The notes beneath the pieces are model-generated. The model was given only the letters and a program-made list of their open reading frames with translations, searched no databases and was not told where the DNA came from. 64,000 nt of DNA from Falciphora oryzae (lineage: Eukaryota; Ascomycota; Sordariomycetes; Magnaporthales; Magnaporthaceae), in contig JNVV01000001.1 in assembly GCA_000733355.1 (NCBI GenBank), positions 1,439,218 to 1,503,217 on the forward strand, in the 5' to 3' direction. A program made the translations under genes and the position numbers. Every line of letters starts with the position of its first letter. Position 1 is the stretch's first letter. Positions 56,122 through 64,000 of the stretch are shown one piece after another.

Positions 56122-57485
56122 TCAGCGGAACCCATCCTTCATGTTCTGTGCCCTAGTCTCCCCCTTGACGTAACCGCTCAGCCTCATCTCGTTCGTCTCG
56201 TCGGCGTGGCCGCTCATGGGATACAGGGTCCCCGGCGTGTATCTCGGCGGCAGGCCCGAGCGGGCAGCCTCCGGGTCGGCCCTCGAGCCGTCCGTTATCA
56301 GCGCCGCGGCCGCGGCCTCCTCCTCGGGCGTCTCGTAGCCGAAGTTGTTCGTCCGGATCGGCGGCCGGGGCGCTGAGGACGAGGACGACGCCATCTGGTC
56401 GCCGTAGACGGCCGGCATGGTCGGCGGCGGGTGGTAGTGGTGCGGGTGCGGGGTCACGGGCGACACGGGGGAGGGGATCGTGTGGGCGCTGCTGCTGTCG
56501 TGGCGGTGGACGATGTGCGGCGGCTGGTGGTGCTGGTGCGGGTGCGCCGGTCCGATCGGGGGTTCGCTCGAGGGCCCTGCCGCTACGGGGACGACGGCTG
56601 GGGCGTGCTGCTGCTGGTGTTGCTGTCCACCAATCGACGCCAGCGAGGTCGGCTTTGAGTGCGCCTTCTCGGCGTCGCGGATCGCGTTCTGGATCCGCAG
56701 CTCGACCTTGCTGTTCTTGGTGTAGCTTCCGGCGACCACCATCAAGACCTCGACGATGATGGAGCCGATAAAGGTAAACACCAGAGCGATGGCGATGATG
56801 AAGAACCCCCTCGACAGGGCGCAGTAGCGGTCCAGCTCCCCTTTGTTGCCGCCAAACTGGTTGGAGAAGCGAATGCTGCTGTAGCCCGGCTTGGGCATCT
56901 CTTTGGAGTCCTCAGGAAGGTCTATTGTGCAGGTCAGGGTAAGTAAGGGGCGGGCGAAAACGACGGGATGTGAGAATCTAAAATTCCAGGTCCAGAGATA
57001 ATGAAACGGTGTGACCGACAGTTGCTACGCGTCAGACCGCCGCAGTTGGCAGGCAGGCCGGCTTGGGAAAGAATGGTGATCTCGGCCAGGAGGATGCCGA
57101 TGAAAACGAGGTCTCCCAGGATGGCAGCGACCAGCCATGGGGTCTTCTCCCCGCGTTTTCCGGTCCTTATCAAGGCCAGGGCAAGTATGGAAAACAACAG
57201 GGACGACGTCATCTGCAGTGTTCAAGTTAGACCGAGGCCGTATACGTCGGTGGTGCATGCGAACGGGGGCCAAAGGCGTGTCGCGTTTCCCGCAGCGGCC
57301 CAACTATTCTGTCATCAGACATAATGACATACCATGCCTTGGAGCACCGGCAGGCTCTGGCCAGGCCCCAGCCTGTTTATTGTGATGTGTCCGAGGAGAA
57401 CACCCTGGAGAACGCTGGCGGCCAGCGAGGCCAGTATTTGGAGCCATCGCACCAGGCCATACCAGCTCGAGAGGCCCCACCCCAT
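56122..57485 (-). CDS. predicted four-TM membrane protein with long proline/histidine-rich tail
   Basis: At least three exons: 57485-57333, then one from 57212 to about 57025, then one from about 56922 to 56122. Hydrophobic spans: WLQILASLAASVLQGVLLG, SSLLFSILALALI, WLVAAILGDLVFIGILLAEI, and FFIIAIALVFTFIGSIIVEV. This is the plan of a small tetraspan, MARVEL-like protein, but I see no decisive family motif. Between TM3 and TM4 is a short extracellular or lumenal loop with conserved-looking cysteines and PGYSSIRF. The cytosolic tail of about 190 residues is rich in His, Pro, Gln and Ser and presumably disordered, with an acidic ETPEEEAAAAALI patch. The donor of intron 2 is uncertain (GTAGCA or GTTTCA), so a few residues there are doubtful. 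The first frame is open upstream, but the ATG at 57485 directly precedes TM1. Confidence 0.65.
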
Positions 57486-58607
57486 TGTTCCGGCGGCGCG
57501 TTTCCTGCCCCAAGGGCGGATGGGGAAGAGGCGATGGGCACGCGCTGCAAGAGAGAAGAGCCTCGGAGGGCGGTTTACGCTGGAAGCCAGGCACACGGCG
57601 CGTGTTGGGCGTCTCGGGAGAAGCTCACAGGTTGGAGCACGGGTTGACGTTTGTAGGTCGCGCTGTGGAGATGAGGAATTACAACATGGGCTGAAAGGTT
57701 TGACGGGCGGAAATTGGGCAAGCCCAAGCCAAAGGAAAACAGGCGAAGAGCAAAATGCGCACAGGTCGGGTTGGGGCCCGGGAAAAAGTTGGTCAAAAAA
57801 AAGAAAAGCAAATAGCAGCGAGGCAGGCTGAGGATGACGGCCAACGGCAGAACCGCCTTGGGGGACTTCGAACTGATGGAGGGGGAGGTGGGCGGAGCAG
57901 CGAAGCTGAGCAGAGCAAAAGACCCAAACCACCAAGACAAGCAGCAGAGATGGTGGAGTGATGATGGGGCGGTGCAGGCGGTTGCTGCACCACCCTTGGC
58001 CAGCGGCGATCGAGCCAGTGAATATGGACGAGAGATCCTTGCTCGTGCTGGGCGGTGGCTTGCGCTGCAGGCCAAGGCTAGACCACGGCGCCTGCGTCGC
58101 TGCAAGTCCTGCTGACACATCTTGTGCTGTTTGTGCGGGAGAAGCAAAGTGGCCCTCTCAGACGCTCAATGCGGAACTGATCGCCACCGCCTGTGCAAGG
58201 GCTACTTCCACCCGGGACACCATCATCATGATGGCGCAGCGTTGCATGCATCTGGTACTGGTACGGTACATAATGGTATCGCGTCGAGATGGTGGCTGGG
58301 TGGTGTGAAACGATGCACAACCCCGCGGCCCCCGAACGATGAGCAGCAAGCTAACAGCAGACGGACGGGCGGATTCATCATTGAGTTCTTAGCACATGAG
58401 ACGTTGGAAATGTGGAAGCCTAGCACACGCCAAATCTGCCCAGCCAGCGGGGCTTCAAGAACCAAGAAACACAAGCCATTCATGATTGGCCGTGGCCTGT
58501 CTCGGCTTTTGGGGAAGGGTGGGCGCGGGCGGGGGCCGCTAAATCTTTCCGCGCCCAGTTCCAATCCTGGACCATGAGATGTTCCCTGCGGCAGCCATCA
58601 TCCTCGC
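57486..58607. other. intergenic, nothing recognised
   Basis: About 1.1 kb upstream of the four-TM gene and downstream of the PhyH gene. Overlapping short ORFs on both strands show no conserved sequence. No repeat or RNA gene was found. Confidence 0.4.
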
Positions 58608-59513
58608 TCACCCCTCGAGCGAAAACCCCACGTCGCCGCTGTCCCGGCCCATGCGCACCAGCCGGCCCCTCATGGCCTCGGCCCTCGCCCGCTCCTCCCC
58701 AACGAGCGCGGCGAACCCGCAGCGGTCGACCCAGGCGCCGACACCATGCTGCAGCACGTTGCGCGCCCGGAGCCTGCTGCCGCCCACGTGCCCGACCGAC
58801 CCGTGCAGCGTCGCCCGCTCCCTGGCCGGGTCGTAGACTCCGCGGTGCAGGATGTTGTTGTTGTAGAAGACGAGGTCGCCGGCCGCCAGCCGGACCCGCG
58901 TCTCACCCTCCAGGCCCGTCTCGTAGGGGCCCGCCGCCCGCTCGGCAGCGGTGCGGGCGCGCGCGTGCGAGCCGGGGATGCACACCAGGCTGTCGTCGTC
59001 GTAGAGCGCCAGGTTGTACTGCACGTGGTACCCCGGCTGTGAGAGCCGCGCCAGCTCCTGCTCGTCCGTCGCCTCGGGCGGCACGTCGTCGCGGTGCCAC
59101 CGCAGCTCGAACGCCTTGCCCGGCCGCACCAGCATGTTGAACAGCTCCATGACGAGGTCGTCGTCGCTGGCGGCGGCGGAGCCGGGGTAGATGAGCTCGC
59201 GCGCGGGCGCCAGGATCGCGTCGGAGAAGTAGGCGCGCGCGAACTCGTCCCGGCCCGGCATGTCCGGGTGCAGCAGCGCCTGCACGCCCCAGATGCCGCC
59301 GGCTTCCGGGTCGGGCTTCTCGGGCCAGGGCGGGAACTGCTTCCCGACGGTGCGGATGTGCTTCCATTGGCCGGCCTGGGCGAGTGCCACTGCCTTGGCG
59401 GCCGCGTCCCGGAGCGCTTCAAGCCTCGGGCCGTCCAGTACCTGCTTCAGCACGACAAACCCGTCACGGTCCAGCCGGGCCTGGAGCGACAGTTCGGGTG
59501 AGGCCATTTTCAC
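58608..59513 (-). CDS. PhyH-family 2-oxoglutarate/Fe(II) oxygenase
   Basis: A single exon of 301 residues from the ATG at 59513; a second ATG at 59507 has the better context (AAAATGGCC) and may be the true start. The phytanoyl-CoA dioxygenase fold is indicated by LDRDGFVVLKQVLDG at the N-terminus. The iron ligands are H140 and D142 (FELRWHRDDVPPEA) and H223 (NNNILHRGVYDP), with R231 or R233 following in position to bind 2-oxoglutarate. DDDSLVCIPGSHARARTA and AAGDLVFYNNN are the usual core strands. The catalytic set is complete. It lacks a peroxisomal C-terminal tripeptide (ends SLEG), so phytanoyl-CoA itself is an unlikely substrate. Fungal members act on diverse small molecules; the substrate here is unknown. 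Confidence 0.85.
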   Translation of the reverse strand: MKMASPELSLQARLDRDGFVVLKQVLDGPRLEALRDAAAKAVALAQAGQWKHIRTVGKQFPPWPEKPDPEAGGIWGVQALLHPDMPGRDEFARAYFSDAILAPARELIYPGSAAASDDDLVMELFNMLVRPGKAFELRWHRDDVPPEATDEQELARLSQPGYHVQYNLALYDDDSLVCIPGSHARARTAAERAAGPYETGLEGETRVRLAAGDLVFYNNNILHRGVYDPARERATLHGSVGHVGGSRLRARNVLQHGVGAWVDRCGFAALVGEERARAEAMRGRLVRMGRDSGDVGFSLEG

Positions 59514-60062
59514 GAGTACGGGGTTGCTGAATTGCGTTGCGGTTTAGGCCCGATCCCGATCCATGGATCCCCTGCAGAGCTCTGGAATTTAGCCTCATCC
59601 CCGCTTCGACACAAGCTCGGCAAGTGATGAGGGGGCTACCCCAGCAGACGTCAGATGGCGGCACGAGGCGTTCCAATTGCTTATCAGTCGGTGCATTCCT
59701 GCCAACGGTGATGACGCTAAAGTCGCTCGCCTCCCAGGGGGCTTCCATTCAGGGGCCTTTGATGCTACCAACATGTTGGTGACGTATCTCGGCAATAAAC
59801 CATCGGTCTCCGAGAATCGAGACGAATACGCATCACGTGCACACGCGACTTGCATGCCGTCATCCCCGCGTTTCGCCTCCCCCTGAACTCCGACGTGCGC
59901 CTTCGCCTGTCGCATCGCTTCTCCCTTCCGGCATTGAAAACCCAATTCCCACGCCTTGCGCTTTCCACTCTCCTTGACGAAACATTAATAATTCATAACG
60001 ACTCAGAGTACTGTCCTCTTAGTTCGAACTATATCGGACGCCCCAAAAACCAGACGACGACC
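59514..60062. other. divergent intergenic region (PhyH / DUF2461)
   Basis: A 549-base promoter region shared by two outward-facing genes. The frame of the DUF2461 gene is open upstream to 59850, but without conservation. Nothing else was recognised. Confidence 0.4.
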
Positions 60063-60986
60063 ATGCCCCCACGCAAACGCAAAGCCCCGGCGACCCCGAA
60101 GCAGGCACCCAAACCGGCCTCCTCGGGACGCCGTCAGTCGCAGCGCATCAGCTCGTCCGCCAAAAAGAGTCAATACTTCGAGGGCGGCTCCGAGTCGGAG
60201 AGCGATTCCGAGCCCGCTTCCAAGCGCGCGAAGACGGACGCCGGCGCGAAATACACCGGCCGCCGAGGGCCAAAGCCCGAATCGGACGAAAGCGAAGATG
60301 CCTACGAGGAACCTGATGACGACGATGACGACGAGGATGAAGATGAAGAAGATGAAGAAGAGAAGAGCTCCGGTGGAGAAGAGGATGATGACGACGAGGA
60401 AGAGCAGAAGCCCAGGTCAAAGGGGAAGCCGGGCAAGGCCGCCCGTGGCAGGGAGCGTCCAGCAAGCAAAAAGCGGGACGACGAAGACGACGAAGAGGAT
60501 GAGGACGGAGAATCCAGGGTGACCTTCATCCCCCACAAGAAGCTCCGCGACACGGGCGGCGTCGAGTACGCCGACGAGAAGGTGCACCCCAACACGATGC
60601 TCTTCCTCGCCGACCTCAAGGCCAACAACAAGCGCGCGTGGCTCAAGGGCAACGACGGCGAGTACCGCCGCTCCCTGGGCGACTGGAACGGCTTCGTCGA
60701 GGCGCTGCAGGAGCGCCTCATGGCCGAGGACGAGACCCTGCCCCAGCTGCCCGTCAAGGACCTCTCGTTCCGCATCTACCGCGACATCCGCTTCTCCAAG
60801 GAGAAGACCCCGTACAAGCCGCACTACTCGGCCGCCTTCTCGCGCACCGGCCGCAAGGGCCCCTATGCCTGCTACTACGTGCACTGCGAGCCGGGGAGCT
60901 GCTTCGTGGGCGGCGGCTTGTGGCATCCTGGTGAGCCCCTTTTCTTTTCGGCATCGCCCTCATCGGTTTTGCCATCAAGTCACTAA

Positions 60987-61036
<50 letters not shown>

Positions 61037-61556
61037 AGAGGCGGACGCCCTCCACCATCTGAGGGCCAGCATCGACGAGCGGCCGCGGCGCTGGCGCCGC
61101 GCCCTGTGCGCCGAGCCGTTCCGGCGCGTCTTCCTGCCCAAGGCCAGGGCCGGCGACGAGAAGTCGATCCTCAAGGCCTTTGCCGAGCACAACGCGGCCG
61201 ACGCGCTCAAGACCAAGCCCAAGGGCTTCGACGCCGACCACCGCGACGTCCAGCTGCTGAAGCTGCGGAACTTCACCGTCAGCAAGAAGGTCCCCGACGA
61301 GCTGTTCACGGCCGCGGACTCGCTCGACCGGATCGGCGACATGATTGGCGCCATGGCTGGGTTTGTAAGTCGGGCTGTCTGCAATGATGTCATGCCCGCC
61401 TTTGGGAGATGGTTTTTTTTTTTTTTTTTTCTAACGGTCCCTGCACAGATAACCCACCTCAACTCAATCGTCATGCCAGACGACCCCGACGCGGATGACG
61501 GTGATGACGACGATGACGAGGACGAGGTCGAGAACGTCAGCACCGAGGAAACTTGA
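60063..61556 (+). CDS. DUF2461 (TIGR02453) family protein with acidic N-terminal region
   Basis: Three exons: 60063-60930, 61039-61364 and 61449-61556 (433 residues). The N-terminus begins MPPRKRKAPATPK, a probable nuclear signal, and residues 55-150 are a Lys/Arg and Asp/Glu-rich low-complexity stretch with long acidic runs. The DUF2461 domain starts at about residue 175: HPNTMLFLADLKANNKRAWL, LPVKDLSFRIYRDIRFSKEK, TPYKPHYSAAFSRTGRKGPY, then the CYYVHCEPGSCFVGGGLWHP block at the exon 1 end. Exon 2 carries ERPRRWRRALCAEPFRRVFL and PKGFDADHRDVQLLKLRNFT, also family-typical. The C-terminus is again acidic. Biochemical function of the family is unknown. The introns are odd: the first has A46 between CACTAAC and the acceptor, the second T18 directly before CTAAC. 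Confidence 0.88.
60988..61033 (+). repeat. A46 homopolymer inside intron 1 of the DUF2461 gene
   Basis: A pure A run lies between a CACTAAC branch-site match and the CCTAG acceptor, making up over 40 percent of the 108-base intron. It is the longest homopolymer in the window. Confidence 0.95.
61413..61430 (+). repeat. T18 homopolymer inside intron 2 of the DUF2461 gene
   Basis: A pure T run directly precedes the CTAAC branch-site match and the CACAG acceptor, where fungal introns often carry a shorter pyrimidine tract. Confidence 0.95.
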
Positions 61557-62365
61557 GTCTGGAACTCGGTTGGATTGATGGTTTGGATGGATCTTTTGTC
61601 CCAGTTTCTCCGATGTCATCTGTATAACAAGCGACTGTAATCTATAGGTCGAGCGTCCTGGTCTTCTGAAACTTAGAAAATTTCATCCGATGTCTACCAT
61701 GCTGCCGCTCATCCCCTCATTCGTGCCCTCGTTGATTCGTACGCGCGGGACTTCCACCATATCACATTCGGTCGCTTACGAGCCGGGCTCCTAAGCACCT
61801 CTTGACATACATCTACTCTCAACCCCCGCACAGGTAGGATCAATCATATATAGGATACAAGAAAATTGAGATGGGTATGGACGACAAGACAAGGTATTGG
61901 AATATTTGATACGCCCCAGCAAGCAGGTGAGATATGCAGCACACTGCGCAAACGCATGTAAGTGGCACGTACGGGAAAACCGTAGATACTAGACAATACA
62001 ACTTTCCCCCAATGCCGCCGATGATCCAAACAGAGAAAGATCTGGGTGGGATACACCCCCAGTAGACGCATCACATCGTTAGAAACCTCCCCCGCCGATT
62101 GCTTTCCGTCATTATCCAGTTCACATCATAACCCAAGGCGCCACAGAAAAAAAAAGACGGGAAAGGAAGGAAGAAGATGAGTAGAAACAAAAAGAAGAAG
62201 AAAAAAAGCCCAAATAAAAAGAAGCCCGTCGTGAGCAAAGAAGAATGGGAGACGACAGAAGCAGAAAGAACCAAACAAGATAAATACACCCCCAGATGAA
62301 GAAAAACCCTTGATCCGAGTTTCGTGTTACTTTTTTGTTCCCCTCAATGCTTCATGCTCCGTTCT
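61557..62365. other. convergent 3' intergenic region with purine-rich tract
   Basis: About 0.8 kb between two stops. The part at about 62140-62230 is nearly pure purine on the plus strand (pyrimidine on the sense strand of the next gene) and probably lies in that gene's 3' UTR. No gene was seen. Confidence 0.45.
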
Positions 62366-64000
62366 CTAGTGGCCCCTGTAGCTTCCCATCTTCTCGATAG
62401 AGTTCATCAGTCCGCTGCGAGGCGCCCCGGCGAGAGGCACGCTCTTCTTCCGCTCGTGGTGGGATAGCGGACGGCCGATGTGGCTCTTGGGCGCCGCGAT
62501 CGAGCCCGGCGCCCTGAGGCCCGAGAGGCGCGCGATGCTCCGCGGGCCCTCGGTCCCCGGCGCCTGCAGCCTGGAAATGCCCCGGCCGGGGGTCGTAGTG
62601 CTCAGCCGCGGCGGCGAGGGCTGCGCGCGCGACGGCGTCGGCGGTGCCGTCAGGGAGGCCGTCGCCGCGGCCGAGGACGGACGGGCCGGGCGGTTAGGGG
62701 CGGGCGTTTGTCCGTTGGCGGACTTGACGCTGCCGCTGCTGTTCCTGTTGGGCCTGGGGCTGGCGATGGAGGGAGCGGCGTTGCCGTTTCTGTTCTCGTT
62801 CCCGTTTCCGTTGCCGCCGCCATTGTTGCTGTTGCCGACGAAGCTCTGCTGCATGCTCATCATCTCCTCGGCCAACTGCACCAGCTCGCCCTTCTCGACG
62901 CGCTCCTGCTCGAGCAGCTTGCGCATCTCCTGGTTGTCCTCCTGCACCGTCCGGACCACGGCCTCGAGCTTCTCGACCTCGGCGTTCAGCTCCGAGATCT
63001 GCGCAGAGTCCTTGGCCGCCTTGGCCTTGCGCTCCTCCTCGAGCGCCGCCGCGGCCGGGTCTATGCGGGTCATGGTCGCGTGGCGCCCTGCCCGGATGTC
63101 CTCGTTCTCCTTGGTGAGGTCTTCGACCTTCTCCTCCAGCTCGTGCACCTTCTTCTCCCACCGGCGCTCGTAGGACCGCTTGAGGGCCGTGATCTTGTCC
63201 GTGTGTTTGCTCTTGTAAAGCGCGTGCAGCTCGCGCGCCACCTTCTCGACAGCCATCTCCACGTCGCGTGGCGTGAGGGCCTTGCCGCCAGGGCCCGTCT
63301 GCTCGCCGTTCTGGCTGCCCGGCGACGAGGATCTCTTCTCGCCGCCCTGCATGGCCGCCTCGGCCGCCTTGCCCGCCCGCATAGCCGCGAGCTTGCTCTC
63401 GGCCTCCTGTGCCATGTTCTCGGCCATCTCGCGGCGCATGTTGGACTCCTCCAGCTTGGCGTCGAGCTCGTCGCGCTCGCGCTGGCCCACCACGATCTCC
63501 TCCTTGACCTTGCGCAGCACCGCCTCCATCTCGCGGGCCCTGCGCTCCCAGTCGTCGCGCTCTGACTGCGCCTGCTCCCGCGCCGTCGTCTCCTCGCGCA
63601 GCTGCTCCATGCACGTGCCCACACGCTTTTCGGCGTCGCCCACGGCCGTCTTGAGCGACTGCGCCTCAGCCTCCTTCCCGCTCAGAGACGCCTTCAGGCT
63701 GCTGATCTCGGACAGGAAGTTGGACTTGAGGCTCTCGAGCTCGCGCGGCGTGATGGTAGGGATGCTGCGCGGAGTCGGCATCGGCGGAATGTCAAAGTCA
63801 AGCAGGTTCATCATAGTCTTACGCTGCGGCGTCGCCGCCACTCCTCCGGCGAGGTTCGGTGTTGTCCTCGAGGGCGAGATGTGGCCCCGGGACTGCTGCT
63901 GCTGAGTATGCGAAAAGCGCAGCTGTTCCGTGAACTCGAGCAGGAGATTCGTGGTATTGTTACCCGAATCCGAACTTTGATGACCGGCCCCGGACGACCG
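62366..64000 (-). CDS. coiled-coil protein, 5' end outside window
   Basis: One open minus-strand frame enters from the right edge and gives the last 544 residues; the start lies beyond 64000. In-window sequence begins with a hydrophilic stretch (NNTTNLLLEFTEQLRFSHTQ), then a proline-rich segment NLLDFDIPPMPTPRSIPTIT. From about residue 90 to 390 there is a long coiled coil (LKSNFLSEISSLKASLSGKE, ELDAKLEESNMRREMAENMA, RRWEKKVHELEEKVEDLTKE), broken once by a Gly/Ser/Pro linker. The C-terminus is Asn/Gly, then Ser/Pro/Arg-rich and basic, ending SLM-free as LMNSIEKMGSYRGH. The plan of coiled coil plus basic Ser/Pro tail is common in cytoskeleton- or spindle-associated fungal proteins, but I do not recognise the family and assign no function. 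Confidence 0.75.
   Translation of the reverse strand, partial: RSSGAGHQSSDSGNNTTNLLLEFTEQLRFSHTQQQQSRGHISPSRTTPNLAGGVAATPQRKTMMNLLDFDIPPMPTPRSIPTITPRELESLKSNFLSEISSLKASLSGKEAEAQSLKTAVGDAEKRVGTCMEQLREETTAREQAQSERDDWERRAREMEAVLRKVKEEIVVGQRERDELDAKLEESNMRREMAENMAQEAESKLAAMRAGKAAEAAMQGGEKRSSSPGSQNGEQTGPGGKALTPRDVEMAVEKVARELHALYKSKHTDKITALKRSYERRWEKKVHELEEKVEDLTKENEDIRAGRHATMTRIDPAAAALEEERKAKAAKDSAQISELNAEVEKLEAVVRTVQEDNQEMRKLLEQERVEKGELVQLAEEMMSMQQSFVGNSNNGGGNGNGNENRNGNAAPSIASPRPNRNSSGSVKSANGQTPAPNRPARPSSAAATASLTAPPTPSRAQPSPPRLSTTTPGRGISRLQAPGTEGPRSIARLSGLRAPGSIAAPKSHIGRPLSHHERKKSVPLAGAPRSGLMNSIEKMGSYRGH

Noticed and set aside
62480..63565. 361-codon plus-strand ORF opposite the coiled-coil gene
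   Set aside because: Leucine/arginine-rich antisense shadow of a coiled-coil frame; no domain.

Overview
This window is nuclear DNA of a GC-rich filamentous ascomycete. The genes carry short GT-AG introns (mostly 50-120 nt) with CTRAC/CTAAC-type branch sites. The protein families are typically fungal: SSB-type Hsp70, Pal1, Rsc4, GH55, GH92, Fur-type NCS1 permease and a C2H2/fungal_trans regulator. GC-rich third codon positions leave long antisense ORFs that are shadows. Family content and gene style suggest Sordariomycetes; that placement is inference.

Left 15.7 kb, accessory in character. Bases 1-1754 hold the N-terminal part of a fungal NLR (alpha/beta-hydrolase domain followed by NACHT) that runs off the left edge. 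Next come a membrane-anchored GH92 alpha-mannosidase, a tRNA-derived SINE-like element ending in a 27-base homopolymer, and an unrecognised 451-residue protein. From 8.8 to 13.5 kb lies the wreck of a secondary-metabolite locus: a frameshifted cytochrome P450, the tail of a second and different P450 abutting it, and a divergent highly-reducing polyketide synthase that has lost KS-AT-DH. Three solo LTRs of one family follow within 1.3 kb, each flanked by its own perfect 5-bp target-site duplication.

15.7-37 kb, a conserved core. SSB Hsp70 (ribosome-bound chaperone), Rsc4 (RSC remodeller), Cks1 (CDK subunit), Ero1 (ER oxidative folding), Usb1 (U6 snRNA 3'-end processing), Pal1 (cell morphology), then a divergent pair of NCS1 nucleobase permease and 2-oxoglutarate oxygenase sharing a promoter with several GATA sites.

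37-64 kb. A haloalkane-dehalogenase-like hydrolase, a 4.3-kb gene desert, an EFM7-type methyltransferase convergent with a secreted GH55 exo-beta-1,3-glucanase, a 5.1-kb desert with a (CA)22 array, a C2H2/fungal_trans transcription factor, a four-TM protein, a PhyH-family oxygenase, a DUF2461 protein whose two introns carry A46 and T18 runs, and a coiled-coil protein running off the right edge. From Rsc4 rightwards the genes mostly alternate strands, giving divergent promoters and convergent 3' ends. Exon boundaries were worked out by hand from splice signals, reading frame and family conservation. No rRNA, intact tRNA, CRISPR or complete autonomous transposon was seen.
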